Positions 25,783-37,078 of a stretch of 50,662 nt of DNA are shown in pieces. Origin of the DNA: Candidatus Fermentibacterota bacterium (GTDB lineage: Bacteria > JAFGKV01). The notes below the pieces were generated by a model. It ran no database searches, had not been told where the DNA came from, and saw only the letters and a program-made list of their open reading frames with translations. Made by a program: the position numbers and the translations under genes. Numbering within the stretch: the first letter of the stretch is position 1; every line of letters begins with the position of its first letter. Location of the stretch: positions 1 to 50,662 of the forward strand of contig JAFGKV010000061.1 in NCBI GenBank assembly GCA_016928395.1. Reading direction: 5' to 3'.

Positions 25783-25935
25783 AGGTCTCCCCCGTGTGAA
25801 TATCCAAGGAACCGCCGTGATGCGAAGAATCGACTGGGATAATACCCACACCGCCGGGTGCCGTCAATCGCTCGCCAGAAGCTCCTGGCTCGCAGTTGCG
25901 TCGCTGCCGTCCGAAACGTACCTTGCTGTCCTTCC

Positions 25936-26010
25936 GCCCCTATCGTCTAGCGGTTAGGACATCGGCTTTTCAAGCCGAGAACACGGGTTCGACTCCCGTT
26001 GGGGGTGCCA
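25936..26010 (+). tRNA. tRNA-Glu (UUC)
   Basis: A cloverleaf of 75 bases with an encoded CCA. The acceptor strand GCCCCTA pairs with TGGGGGT (with G-U pairs), the D arm contains TAGCGGTTAGGA, the anticodon stem TCGGC/GCCGA closes the loop TTTTCAA with anticodon TTC, and the T arm is ACGGG-TTCGACT-CCCGT. A repeat element starts at the very next base after CCA. Confidence 0.97.
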
Positions 26011-26350
26011 GCTTCGCTACGCTCGCAGGTTCCAGGGTTCAGGGTTCAGTGCGGCCTCTGAGGACGCCGGGCTCCCTCAGAATTCTCAGGGTTGAGAGTA
26101 CGGCCAGCAGTTGGCTCTCGGCTCTCAGCCCACTCCTTTCTCCTCACTTCTCACCCAAGGGCGCAATCGCTATTGCAATCGCTATCGCTATCGGAGCCGC
26201 AGCTCCGAGTACGAGTATGAGTACGAGGTCAGGATGTACTCTCAAACAAGCCTGGATTGCCGACTGGCCTCCAGCCCATTCTCTCATCACTCTCCCGCCT
26301 CCCTTCATGGTCTTCATGGTGAGTCCTCGCCACGCTCCGATCACTGGTAA
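26011..26350. repeat. mosaic intergenic repeat zone B, abutting tRNA-Glu
   Basis: The first block, GCTTCGCTACGCTCGCAGG followed by a doubled GGTTCAG-type word, matches 20815-20850 and begins at the base after the tRNA CCA. It is followed by CTCTCGGCTCTCAGCCC, a stretch of alternating CGCTAT/TGCAAT hexamers (about 26166-26195), GAGTACGAGTATGAGTACGAG (about 26210-26231 in parts; related inverted words at 50526-50545 and 44940-45010) and CCTTCATGGTCTTCATGGTGA (26304-26324 in parts). There is no gene, although the repeats keep long frames open. Confidence 0.7.
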
Positions 26351-26384
26351 GTTGTTCCCGAAATCAGTGGTGACTTTCACCGAA

Positions 26385-26627
26385 ATGCGCAACAATCCGG
26401 ACCTGACGGTCTTCATCGATGTTCAGGACTACTGCACCGCCCTCGATGAGTCGGGGGTAGGAGTTGCGGGCCCGACTCCGGAAGCGTTGGGCCCCGGGAT
26501 GATGCTGATGGTGAGTGACAAGGACGTCGAGGCATTCAAAGGCGCATGGGAAGGCCAAGGCGTGGTATCCGAAGGCCAGCGACAGAGCGCGCCCCCTCGT
26601 ATTCTGTCCGCGACGGTCGCGCCATGA
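26385..26627 (+). pseudogene. possible VOC-like gene fragment
   Basis: An open stretch of 80 codons from an ATG at 26385 has coding-like composition. The part PGMMLMVSDKDVEAFKGAWE resembles the strand-helix unit of vicinal-oxygen-chelate (glyoxalase-type) proteins. There is no ribosome binding site, the N-terminus is missing, and the last 20 residues look like out-of-frame sequence; the third frame nearby reads SYSVRDGRAM, like the VRDPDG end of that family. I read it as a decayed remnant. It could also be chance. Confidence 0.3.
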
Positions 26628-26670
26628 CTCACCTCTCTGGATCAATGCCAAAGTGAATCACACAACAACC

Positions 26671-26695
26671 CTGTCGCATGTCAAGGCCTGCCCCC
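26671..26695 (-). repeat. inverted copy of a CAGGCCTTGACA element, downstream of katG
   Basis: Read on the minus strand this is GGGGGCAGGCCTTGACATG followed by CGACAG. It shares CAGGCCTTGACA and the GGG lead with 29718-29744, in opposite orientation on the other side of katG. From memory, similar sequences flank Y1/REP-associated transposase genes in other genomes. No transposase is present here. Confidence 0.45.
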
Positions 26696-26802
26696 AGTGC
26701 ATTCCACTTTCAGTACCAACGCTCCTTAGGTTGCGGGTTCGCGTCTCTCCTACGTGGCAGACCTTTAGACTCACGTTGCCGCGGCTCCCCAAAGAAACGT
26801 CA

Positions 26803-26840
26803 CCGGTTCAGCGACGGCGATTGGCCGTCCGCTGAACCGG
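26803..26840 (-). terminator. strong hairpin downstream of katG
   Basis: CCGGTTCAGCG-ACGGC pairs with GCCGT-CGCTGAACCGG across a short loop, with one bulge. It lies about 60 bases past the katG stop. On the minus strand it is followed by TGACGTTTCTTTGG, which is only moderately T-rich, so it may be a terminator or a 3' stabilising hairpin. Confidence 0.55.
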
Positions 26841-26901
26841 GGGGAATTCGGCCGTCTTCGCGCAGCCCTTTTACAGGCGCTCGAAGAAATCTTGGCTTCG
26901 A

Positions 26902-29208
<2,307 letters not shown>

Positions 29209-29717
29209 TCAATTCAGTTCCACCCTGGCCGTCGCGCCGTCCAGTACGACGCGATCCGCCCGCGCGTACGCGGAATTGAACTCTGTGATGTAGCTGGTAA
29301 CACACAACGGTCAGTCGGCGCGTCCCTCCTTCTGGTCTGTCGGGAGAAGATGGCGTGATCGTGCGTCACGTGACCGCCACTCTCTGCCGGCGCCAGCGGC
29401 GCAGAATGAAAACCCGCTTATCGATATGGGCTTCGTATCTCAACCCCTTGTGCACCATGCAGACACGCATGAACACTCAGAGAACACCTCATCCCCTGCC
29501 CAACACCCGGACCAAAGTCCCTGTCAGCGGGAGCATAACGCAACTGTCTGCTACCTACCAACAGGAAGCATCTTAATGAGAACTGTATCAATAGCAAGTT
29601 CCGCAATTTCCGTACCAACCAGGCATAGCCGGTCTGGGACACGGGTATCCAGGATTGGGCGCCGCGTCCGGGACCGCCTTCCCACCGTGGTCTCTCTCGG
29701 CCAGGCCAAGCAACGCA

Positions 29718-29744
29718 TTAGGGTCAGGCCTTGACACGTGACGG
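29718..29744 (+). repeat. GGGTCAGGCCTTGACA element, upstream side of katG
   Basis: TTAGGGTCAGGCCTTGACAC followed by GTGACGG. It matches 26671-26695 in inverted orientation and so brackets katG. The sequence is the kind I recall near REP-associated tyrosine transposases; this identification is from memory and unverified. Confidence 0.45.
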
Positions 29745-29949
29745 TCGCTTCTCAATCGTGTGGTGTTGCGGGCACGTCCGTGAAATGGGGCCTCTCTGAA
29801 CAGGGGCTGGGACGCACTAGTACGTGCTTCTTCCGTACGTCCCCTCCGCCGCGCATCAGCACCGTGATGAACGCGCGCACGCCCGGTCAGCCGCGCCTGG
29901 GAGCCAGGGTCGGGAATTCCGAGCCCTCGCCCAAGCGGCCTCCGCGGCA

Positions 29950-29969
29950 CTATTCTAGTATGAGAATAG
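29950..29969. repeat. palindrome CTATTCT-N6-AGAATAG, copy 1
   Basis: CTATTCT-AGTATG-AGAATAG, followed by GCGCCCTTGCGG. A second copy at 44858-44877 has the same arms, a different six-base centre, and a similar right flank (GCGGCCCTCACGG). Confidence 0.6.
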
Positions 29970-30124
29970 CGCCCTTGCGGTACCATCCGCCAGGGTATCC
30001 TCCAGTACCGTCGGAGAGAATGCTCCCCAAGCTACGTGGCTGAGTCGCCGAGAAAGTGGCGTCTGGCATGTGTGGGCGGTGTTGGCAGGCTAGACCACGG
30101 TTGTCCGCAAGGCTATCTCCCGTT

Positions 30125-30709
30125 TCAGTCTGGCGCGGAGGTTGCGGGCGTATGTATCCCCCCTCGGATGAGTTGGGAGATGTCCGTCCCTGCCCGGTTG
30201 CTGCCGATGACGCCGCCGACCACCCCCGCGATGCAGAGACCGCCCGCAGTCACCGACAGGGTGAGTTTCGGCCTGTCCCCGCTGTCGACTGCCTGAGACA
30301 CCATCGAGCAGATGCCGTACACCACCAACGAGCTGCAGATGGCACCAATCACCGCCCCTTTCGCCATGCCACGGAGGAACCCCTCATTGCTTCTTGATGC
30401 GCCAACCACCTGGATCGATTCCGTGGGCACGCTCCGGCGCGTCGTCTTAGAGACGAGACTCGGCCCGGGCACCCAGGGTTCACATGCCAGGAAGGTGCTG
30501 GTGTCCGGCCGCATTGTGAGTTGTCTCCCCTCCGCCAGTTCACCGGTGGCAGTTCGTATCCAAACATCGCGACCGCGGACTTTCCGAGCCAGTCGGGCAA
30601 GTTCAACCTCAGAGTCTGCCATGATGGCAAAGGTGCGCGATCTGGGCACACTTACGCATCCGCTCAGTGTTGTTCCGACCAGGAGCAGGCTCACGAATCC
30701 TCGCAGCAC
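30125..30709 (-). CDS. lipoprotein with glycine-rich hydrophobic segments
   Basis: A 194-residue predicted lipoprotein. The signal peptide ends in the lipobox LSGC (TTLSGCVSVPRSR). A charged domain (about 30-105) is followed by two hydrophobic, glycine-rich segments (about 118-140 AKGAVIGAICSSLVVYG and about 155-178 VTAGGLCIAGVVGGVIG), a layout like glycine-zipper outer-membrane lipoproteins. The GTG at 30709 is preferred because AAGGAGG lies five bases upstream and it gives a standard signal peptide; an ATG at 30730 is possible. No family was recognised and it stands alone. Confidence 0.7.
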   Translation of the reverse strand: MLRGFVSLLLVGTTLSGCVSVPRSRTFAIMADSEVELARLARKVRGRDVWIRTATGELAEGRQLTMRPDTSTFLACEPWVPGPSLVSKTTRRSVPTESIQVVGASRSNEGFLRGMAKGAVIGAICSSLVVYGICSMVSQAVDSGDRPKLTLSVTAGGLCIAGVVGGVIGSNRAGTDISQLIRGGIHTPATSAPD

Positions 30710-31737
30710 AATCTCCTCCTTTGAGTTCATCTCTCGCGACCTGGGGAGGGTGCCCTTCCCCGAACGACGCGAGCAACTTGGCGAGTGATTCGACAGGTCA
30801 AGGGAGCCTCGCGGGGTCAACGGAGCCGCCCAGGGGCGGAACGTGGAATACGGAATTAGGAGTGCGAAGAACGCACATCAGTGGCGATTGGCAATCGGCA
30901 GTCACCCCGCGTCGCAGGCGGGCATCCGTCTCCGCTGAAGCTGCGACGCGAGGAGAGGGGATATTCCAGGCTCGGAGTATTATGGGCCTGGAATACTCGA
31001 TGCCTGCCACTCTCTCCCGCGAACGGACATCGAGACCGGTGTAAGCGCGTTGGTGCAGAACGTGCGTCAAGGGGAGTAGGAGGCGTTACTTCCGGGGTGG
31101 CGCTCGGGCCCCTTGAGGATCTTGCAGCAACCAACGCAGGGCGAGTTGGCGATTTGCCAACGTGCTGAAGCCGCTGAAGCGCCTATCCCAGCCGCGCTGT
31201 GTTTCGAGTTTTTCTCTCCTCGCACGCTGTCATCTTTCGTTCCGGCTTGCGGTCCGGATTCCCGGCGCGGGGATCGGTTCGGTCAGAGCATGACTGGCCC
31301 CGCCTGCGACCGTGGGCGGGCTCAGAGGCATCGTGGGACACAGGCCCCGTTCAGAAGGAGAATCTCGTGACACGCCAACGTACCCGCTTCTTTGTGTGCA
31401 GAGCCTTGGTCCCGCACCGCCGGATGCGGGATAGTGGTTCGCAGGGAGTGCTCATCCGCTTCGCTCGATCGTGGCTGAAAGCCACTTCCACCTCTTGATC
31501 TCTAGACCCTCCCGCGTTGTGCAGCAGAGCACCCACATTCAGTTCGGCGTTCTGTGCTCGGTGGTCGGATGTTCGATGTTCATTTCGCCGTCCTGTCCAT
31601 CTCGGGCCAGGAAGCACCGGCCCCATCGGGGGATGATGGCGGGCCTCGGAGCGTGTAGGTTACATTGATCGGTGAGTGATCGTGAGTGGGCAGAAAGTGC
31701 AGTCTACTTGCCCTGGGCATACATGCGAGGTGAGGGA
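30710..31737. repeat. mosaic intergenic repeat zone C
   Basis: About 1 kb without a gene. It contains GGAATACGGAATTAGGAG (30844-30862), GATTGGCAATCGGCAGTC (30885-30903), an inverted repeat TATTCCAGGC/GCCTGGAATA (30961-31005 region), a GTTGGC-gattt-GCCAAC hairpin (31145-31161) followed by CGTGCTGA and CCGCTGAAGCG, and on the minus strand a run of GAACATCGAACATC-type words (about 31540-31590). A hairpin GTGGCT-gaa-AGCCAC lies near 31470-31485. Confidence 0.6.
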
Positions 31738-32532
31738 ATGGCCGGATCCGTCAAGGGTGTGATTCTCGATGTGGATGGGGTGCTGGTGTACCAGGGGCGG
31801 GTTATGGACGGCGCGATCGAGACCATTGAAGCGCTGCGGAAGCGGGAGCTCATCCTGAGGTTCCTGACGAACAGCACCCTCAAGAGCAGACGGTCCTGCG
31901 CTCAGAAGCTTCAGCGGCAGGGATTCGACATCGATCCAGGAGAGGTGATCACGGCCTCGTACGCGACCGCGGTCTACCTGGAATCCCTGCAGCCTCTCTC
32001 ATACTGGCTCATGCTGGACGGGGAGGGGCGGGATGAGTTCCCCGACGCCACGCTGGATGCCGAGAACCCCGAGTACCTGGTCGTCGGGGATAACCGTAGT
32101 TCGTTCGACTTTGAGCATTTGAATCAGGCGGTCCGCATGCTCCTCTGTGGGGCGAAGCTCATCGGCATGCAGCCAGAACAACTGGACAGCAGCATGGGGG
32201 CGACCGAGCTCAACGTGGGCGCGTGGGTCGGCATGCTGGAACGGGCCAGCGGCGTTCCCGCCACCTATGTCGGCAAGCCGAACCGCTACGTCTTCGACCT
32301 CACCCTCCAGAGCATGGATCTCCGGCCAAATGACGTACTCATGGTGGGAGATCGTCCCTCCACCGACGTGACGGGTGCTCAGGCAACGGCAATCAGATCG
32401 GTGCTCCTGCGGACCGGGGAGTACGACAAGGGTGAGATGAGCGGAATCCCGCCACCTGACTTCGTGGTGGATTCAATCCAGGAAATCGTAGACATCATCG
32501 ATGCACTGGGCGGCCAGATGATCCTGTTCTGA
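31738..32532 (+). CDS. HAD-superfamily subfamily IIA phosphatase, NagD/HDHD2-like
   Basis: A 264-residue phosphatase. Motif I is DVDGVL (11-16), with both aspartates; motif II is in FLTNST; the motif III lysine is in VGKPNRYVF; motif IV is MVGDRPSTDV. The C2 cap lies between motifs II and III, as in NagD, phosphoglycolate phosphatase and HDHD2. The substrate is unknown; small sugar phosphates or nucleotides are usual. The ATG at 31738 follows GAGGTGAGGGA; an in-frame ATG at 31723 is an alternative. It has no obvious operon partner. Confidence 0.9.
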   Translation: MAGSVKGVILDVDGVLVYQGRVMDGAIETIEALRKRELILRFLTNSTLKSRRSCAQKLQRQGFDIDPGEVITASYATAVYLESLQPLSYWLMLDGEGRDEFPDATLDAENPEYLVVGDNRSSFDFEHLNQAVRMLLCGAKLIGMQPEQLDSSMGATELNVGAWVGMLERASGVPATYVGKPNRYVFDLTLQSMDLRPNDVLMVGDRPSTDVTGAQATAIRSVLLRTGEYDKGEMSGIPPPDFVVDSIQEIVDIIDALGGQMILF

Positions 32533-32751
32533 AGGGAGCGGTGCGCACAGGCATGAAGGACAAGCCAGCGAGGATGTGCTCCGCTTCATGCCATTTCCCC
32601 CATTGACACGAGTGCGGCCACCCGGCGCTCCTGGTGACTCGGCACAGCGTGGTCATACCGTTCGATTGTGGTGGTCGATCAGTGGTGGGAGCGGCCGGCC
32701 GCTCCTACCCGCAGCGTGCTGGATCACAAGAGCCCACGAGACTACAAGAAC

Positions 32752-33642
32752 TCAATGCACGACGATCACGCCCGTCGACGCCGCCTCGTTCCCAACGTTC
32801 ACCAGGCAGATGAAGACGCCGGAGGGAGTACCGGAGCAATCCCATCGAAGCCGGTGGATTTCCTGTGGCAATGTGCCGCGGTGTCGCGAGGTGATGAGCC
32901 GGCCGTCCCGGTAGAGGAATTGGTAGTTCTCGTAGCCCTGGCGGAAGACTGGGTCTCCCGAAAACAGCGTCACCTCGCCTGGCAGATCAATCAACTCGCC
33001 TGTCCACCCGTTGAACGACCGGAAGACAAGAGTGCTGCCCGTGATGTCGCGAATCTCACCGGCCATGTAGATGGTGTTGCCGGGGTTCGTCTCGATCATC
33101 GGCACGTAGAGGCTATTGGTTTCCCCCGCAGGCAATGGCTCTCACCAGATACCCGCTCCTATTCCGCCCTGGTCGTACTTGAAACCCACGGATGGAGGCG
33201 TAGAGCCCGAGAAGACAACCTGTGAATACCACCGCCCCGCAGAATCGGACCAGAAGGTACTCGGGCACGCATCTCGCACCGTGCCCTGCCCCCCAGCGTC
33301 GTGAACATCCTCTCTCACCCACAGGGAGGGATCATCGAAGTGGCTCTCCGGAAAGACCGCAGTCCGAACAGCGCCTTCCACGCTGCCGTAGCCGAGGAAG
33401 AACGTTGGATCGCCGTGGAGGCAGCCCGCTGAGGCGAGGACCGCCTGCTTCGGCATGAACGAGTACTGCTGGGCGGAGATCATGGTGTCCACACGCACAC
33501 GGTCGAACTCATCGGTGCATGTGAAAGGCGCCACGGAAGCCAGCATGGGGGAACGAGCGTCACCCCATCGCGAAACCGGCGGCGCAGGTGTGAATGCGGC
33601 GGCGGAAGCCGCAGCGAGGAGAATGACGATACACGTCCGCAT
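32752..33642 (-). pseudogene. secreted protein gene interrupted by an in-frame TGA
   Basis: One reading frame of 297 codons with a signal peptide (MRTCIVILLAAASAAAFTPA; ATG at 33642 after GAGGGGG). It is split by a single TGA at 33144-33142 in ...GIGAGIW-TGA-EPLPAGETNSLYV. The frame is the same on both sides and coding character continues to the stop at 32752. The codon before is TGG, so a TGG-to-TGA change in a Trp-Trp pair is a simple explanation. The product is beta-rich (FLYRDGRLITS, GSTLVFRSFNGW) with no recognised domain. It may be a recent pseudogene, a sequencing error or, least likely, recoding. No selenocysteine machinery is visible in the window. Confidence 0.7.
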
Positions 33643-34055
33643 GGCTACCCCCTCTCTCATGTGGTGCCGATGCGCAGGGATTCAGCCACAGGGCATACGC
33701 GCATGCCCTGTTACGCTCCATAAGGTCAGTTGGGCAAGACCGGAGCGCAATCCTCGTCTGAAGGAGATCGCCAGATAGCGCGGGGGGGCGTGTCTCGATC
33801 CCGGCGGACTCCGCCGCCGAGTTGCGCCTCTCGCGAGACCGTTCCATCACGGGGTCGGGGCGAAGCCCGACCCTCCAGAAGACAGACGGAACAACCCACA
33901 TGGCAGCGATGGAGGCACGACCTCCGTGCCGTCCGCAGGAGTTCTGCGAGAACCTCAGTTGTAACCTTCTGGGCGCAGATTGCGTCTATTCGGGTGGTGG
34001 ACGGCATTGATCGCGACACGCCCGTGTCTGGCGGGCCCATCCGGAGGTAGACTAC
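33643..34055. other. intergenic region
   Basis: About 410 bases with no supported gene. It contains a palindrome GGGTCGGGGCGAAGCCCGACCC (about 33854-33875 in parts) of the same style as the GC-rich hairpins in the repeat zones. GGAGGTAG at 34041-34048 is the ribosome binding site of the Spy-like gene. Confidence 0.5.
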
Positions 34056-34571
34056 ATGAACAACCAAGCTCTCCCGCCATGGCGTAAAGCCGCCATTGGT
34101 GCGATGGCCCTCATCCTCACCACTGGCCTTCTCACCAGTGTAGATGCCGCCAGAGGCCGGCACCACGATGGAGACCGGGGCCGAGGACGTCCCTTCGGTG
34201 AGTTCCTGCGGGGGATGGCGGGGCTCGATCTCTCCCGGGAGCAGAAAGAAGCGATTCGCGACATCATCAAAGACAAACGATCATCGATCCGACCGCTCAT
34301 GGAGCGGATGCGAGAGGCGCGTATGGCGATGCAGGATGCCATCACGGCGGATCCCGTCGATGAAGCATTGATCCGCCAGAAAGCCCAGGCAATGGCCGAT
34401 GCGGGAGTCGACCTGGCGGTCCTGCGCGCGCAGATCGGGGCGAAGGTCCGTGGCGTGTTGACTGAGGAGCAGCGTGAACGGGTGAAGGAACTCCGTGAAC
34501 GTCGGAAAGAGCGGGGCCGCGCACGAGCAGCGGCCGCGCGGGCCTATTTCGAAGCGATGTCGGAGGAGTAG
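34056..34571 (+). CDS. Spy/CpxP-type periplasmic protein
   Basis: A 171-residue exported protein. The N-terminal signal is WRKAAIGAMALILTTGLLTSVDA; the mature part is highly charged and helical, with LDLSREQKEAIRDIIKDKR and the LTxxQ motif LTEEQRERVKEL (about 136-147), the two repeated helical signatures of Spy, CpxP, ZraP and CnrX. These act as periplasmic chaperones or metal sensors. A His/Asp/Arg-rich stretch (RGRHHDGDRGRGR) follows the signal and could bind metal. The gene directly precedes an ECF sigma factor, the arrangement of sensor-sigma pairs, so a regulatory role over that sigma factor is plausible. Confidence 0.8.
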   Translation: MNNQALPPWRKAAIGAMALILTTGLLTSVDAARGRHHDGDRGRGRPFGEFLRGMAGLDLSREQKEAIRDIIKDKRSSIRPLMERMREARMAMQDAITADPVDEALIRQKAQAMADAGVDLAVLRAQIGAKVRGVLTEEQRERVKELRERRKERGRARAAAARAYFEAMSEE

Positions 34572-34607
34572 CCCGCGGTCCCTTGGGAGCAGTATGACAA
34601 GGGTCGA

Positions 34608-35173
34608 ATGTGGGCAATGGTGAAGCGGAACGTGCCGATCCGGAGCTGGTCAGGCGCGAACGAAGGCGATGAAGCCGCCTATGACTCGATCGTGCGCCGC
34701 GAACAGAGAGCCATCCGGTCCGCTGCCGCCCGGTTTCTCGATTCGCCCAATGATGTTGATCGTGCGCAGGACTGCTTTGTACAGGCCTATGAGAAGCTCA
34801 AAGGCTACCGCGGCAGGGGTTCTCTGGAGGGATGGCTGCGCCGCATCGCCGTCCGTCTGTGTTATGACCGGCTGCACGCCGCCGCCCGAACTCGTGTGGT
34901 CTCGAACGGGCTGCATGACGCAGAACTGGAGCATTTGGGCGCGGCGGTTGTGCCAGCCGCGGCGACCATGCGGAAGAGCTAGCCATGCGGGATCTTGCTC
35001 AGCGCTTTCTCGTCCACTTGAAACCCTCGGATCGTCTGGTCCTAACACTCCATGTGGTCGAGGGGTACTCCCTCAAGGAAATCGCTGCAATGACCGGCTG
35101 GAGCCCCAATCTGGTACGGGTCCGCGCCCATCGCGCCAGAGAACTCCGTGGGGAGCAAGTCTTGGATCTATGA
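34608..35173 (+). pseudogene. ECF sigma-70 factor with a frameshift between regions 2 and 4
   Basis: The first frame (ATG 34608, AAGGG upstream) encodes sigma region 2, with DCFVQAYEKLKGYRGRGSLE and GWLRRIAVRLCYDRL, and ends at a TAG at 34980-34982. The second frame, open from 34919 to 35173, encodes region 4: DRLVLTLHVVEGYSLKEIAA and MTGWSPNLVRVRAHRAREL. Joining them by restoring one base near 34955-34963 (GCCGCGGCG run) gives AAGDHAEELAMRDLAQRF, a normal inter-region linker. I therefore read it as a one-base deletion or a sequencing error, not two genes. An ATG at 34985 could in principle make region 4 alone. It follows a Spy-like gene; no anti-sigma gene is seen. Confidence 0.8.
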
Positions 35174-35896
35174 TCTCGGGGCGAAATCAAGCCTGCCGCT
35201 CGGGGTGCCAGAGGCCGGTCTAACCGGCGCACGGGACGTTGGGGAGCCGCCGGATAACTGGCGAGGGGGAGCGAATGGAAGAGTCGTACGGTGAAGGAGT
35301 AGCCAACGTGATGCTCGGCGCGGGGACGTGCCGGTACACGCGGCATGCGACCCACGCTGGCCCATCACTACGGTCCCCACTGGTGAACCGCCAGCCATTC
35401 CGGATTGGAGCCTTGCAGCGGAGCGACACCTTTGATCGCTCCTCAAGCACAGCGGCCGGAATCCGGTTTGAGTGCATAGGTGTAGCGGCGGCAGATCAGC
35501 CAGCGCTTGGCCACGCTCAATGCGAATGCGAGAGTGACATCCGGAGCCGAGCTATTGACGGCGAAGAACCCCCGCGTTTCTTCGTCTCCAACTACACGTC
35601 AACCGGGGCTGGCTTGAGACCGCCGCACGTCCACCCCAGGCGGTAACTGCACTGTGGTCAGAGCACATGGGCGTCCACAGCTCGCGTGTGCAGCCGGCCT
35701 TCCCGACGGCATCCCCGTCCACATTTTCGAAGTGGTTCCCACTCATCTGCTCCTACGCTCCAATCCCAGTAGCCGATTCTGCTGAAAAAGCCCCATTCGC
35801 GCCGAGGAAGGCCCCGAACGTGGTGGTCGTTTTGGTCTCCTCGACTCGAGATCGCAGGGCCCGGCCCCGCGTCGGGCCCTCGTACCTGCGTCTCCC
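35174..35896. other. intergenic region
   Basis: About 720 bases with no supported gene. Its main content is the 67-base direct repeat at 35708-35774. The rest shows no homology I recognise. Confidence 0.5.
35708..35774 (+). repeat. 67-base direct repeat, copy 1
   Basis: Nearly identical to 38810-38877, differing at about five positions including one indel near the right end. It contains a short hairpin AGTGG-ttc-CCACT. Both copies can encode IPV[H/R]IFEVVPTHLLLRSNP on the plus strand and WEPLRKCGRGCR on the other; I see no intact gene using either. Copy 2 lies directly after a PIN toxin gene, so copy 1 may mark the site of a lost module. Confidence 0.75.
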
Positions 35897-36553
35897 CTAT
35901 TCTGCCCCGCCATGAGCGAACGCCGCCCGTGCATTCCCGATAGCGTAGAGCACAGGACTGACTGCATCCCTCAGACTGTCGCCGTCCCTCACGGCTTTCT
36001 GGGCAATCGGAGTAATGGTCTCGACTCCTTTAGGCGTGAGGTCGTTCGAGAGGTACGTATGGATTTCTCTGATGTCGGACATGTAGGCGGTGAACGCGCC
36101 CTTCACTCCCACGCTTGCCTCGGGTACCTTGGCGAAGATTGCACTCAAATCGGCGCGACGCTGCTCACTGAGGGCTCGGATCTCCGGGTTCTTGTACGTG
36201 TTCCCCTCCTTCCGCCACTCCTCGAAGTAGTCCTTGCCCTGAGCGCTCATCTTGTCGGCGTGGTCGAACAACCGCTCCCCCAGGGTCTCCATCTTGTCGA
36301 CGCTGGCGGAAAATTGCTTGAAAGCCTTCTTTACATCGGCCTGGCCAGGCCTGATGAGATCTTCGAGCGCCGCCTTTGTGGCATCGACCTGTGCAATTGC
36401 TTGATTAAGGTCGCGTTCCACGGCCTTCATGCTGGCGCCGGTTCTTTCGGATCGCTGCATTCCGGTGCTTGCGCAGCCGCTCAGGCATATAACAACTCCT
36501 AGCACTAACAACGCTGAACCGATGACTGTTCCAGAGTGAACCCTGATTCTCAT
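35897..36553 (-). CDS. DUF2959-family lipoprotein
   Basis: A 218-residue lipoprotein. The signal peptide ends in the lipobox LSGC (VICLSGCASTG). The mature part is helical and coiled-coil-like, with ASTGMQRSERTGASM, AIAQVDATKAALEDLIRPGQ and DVKKAFKQFSASVDKMETLG, which I recognise as DUF2959. Function is unknown; members are periplasmic or outer-membrane-attached. AAGGAGAG lies six bases before the ATG. It is next to a CsbD-like gene on the same strand, consistent with a stress-related set. Confidence 0.85.
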   Translation of the reverse strand: MRIRVHSGTVIGSALLVLGVVICLSGCASTGMQRSERTGASMKAVERDLNQAIAQVDATKAALEDLIRPGQADVKKAFKQFSASVDKMETLGERLFDHADKMSAQGKDYFEEWRKEGNTYKNPEIRALSEQRRADLSAIFAKVPEASVGVKGAFTAYMSDIREIHTYLSNDLTPKGVETITPIAQKAVRDGDSLRDAVSPVLYAIGNARAAFAHGGAE

Positions 36554-36719
36554 TGCACTCTCCTTAATTGACTCATGATGTCATGATGCGGAAGCCGATG
36601 TACTACTGCCACATATCGCACACGCCTGACCGACGGATCGTGGCGGCAGCGGCCATCGAGCTGCTCTTCGGCTACTCGAAACGAGGCTCCTGAGCAACGC
36701 CATAGGCACACCGCAATGC

Positions 36720-36899
36720 CTACTTCCCAAACACATTCTTGACTTTCCCAACCTCTTCTTGAACCCTGCCGGTTATCTCTTCGTCTTTCCCTTCGACTTC
36801 CAGTTCAGGATTGTCGCCGAGTCTTCCGGCGACCTGCTTGAGTTTGCCTTTCACTTTGTGTAACCTTCCATTGACTTTGTCCTCTGTGCTTGACTTCAC
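36720..36899 (-). CDS. CsbD-family stress protein
   Basis: A 59-residue protein starting at a GTG (36899) with AGGAGGAG six bases upstream. The sequence MKSSTEDKVNGRLHKVKGKL followed by KQVAGRLGDNPELEVEGK and GRVQEEVGKVKNV has the paired G-x2-KxxxGxxKexxG pattern of CsbD-like proteins, which are small, highly charged and induced by general stress. The exact function of the family is unclear. It is too short for a usual length cut-off. It lies 166 bases upstream (in genome coordinates, downstream of its own stop by none) of the DUF2959 gene on the same strand. Confidence 0.8.
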   Translation of the reverse strand: MKSSTEDKVNGRLHKVKGKLKQVAGRLGDNPELEVEGKDEEITGRVQEEVGKVKNVFGK

Positions 36900-37078
36900 T
36901 GTACTCTCCTCCTATCGGTTCTTGAGTTGCTGCGTGGTCTTGCCCTCTCCGACCATCATCTGACCCTTCACGATTCCACTGCCTCCTTTCTGCGTGTACT
37001 CCGCTGCGCCTCTGCACCGGGCCTACCTGTCGACGCCGCTCCGGGCGGAACGCCCCATCGCTCTCCGGCGCCTCACGT

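Noticed and set aside
26144-26416. Protein with an AIAIAIAIA tract on the minus strand
   Set aside because: The dipeptide run is a translation of the CGCTAT/TGCAAT hexamer repeat, not a gene.
25896-26627. Single 243-codon gene spanning tRNA-Glu
   Set aside because: It reads through a tRNA and low-complexity repeats; only the last third has coding-like character.
31470-31505. HFHLLI reading, like the HUH motif of Y1 transposases
   Set aside because: The text comes from a GTGGCT-gaa-AGCCAC hairpin in a repeat zone; no catalytic Tyr region or family context follows.
33142-33180. Selenocysteine readthrough of the TGA
   Set aside because: The following stem is weak and poorly placed, no selenocysteine machinery is visible, and a TGG-to-TGA change is simpler.
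36805-37017. 70-codon minus-strand frame overlapping the CsbD gene
   Set aside because: It is the wrong frame; the CsbD frame starting at the GTG at 36899 explains the region.
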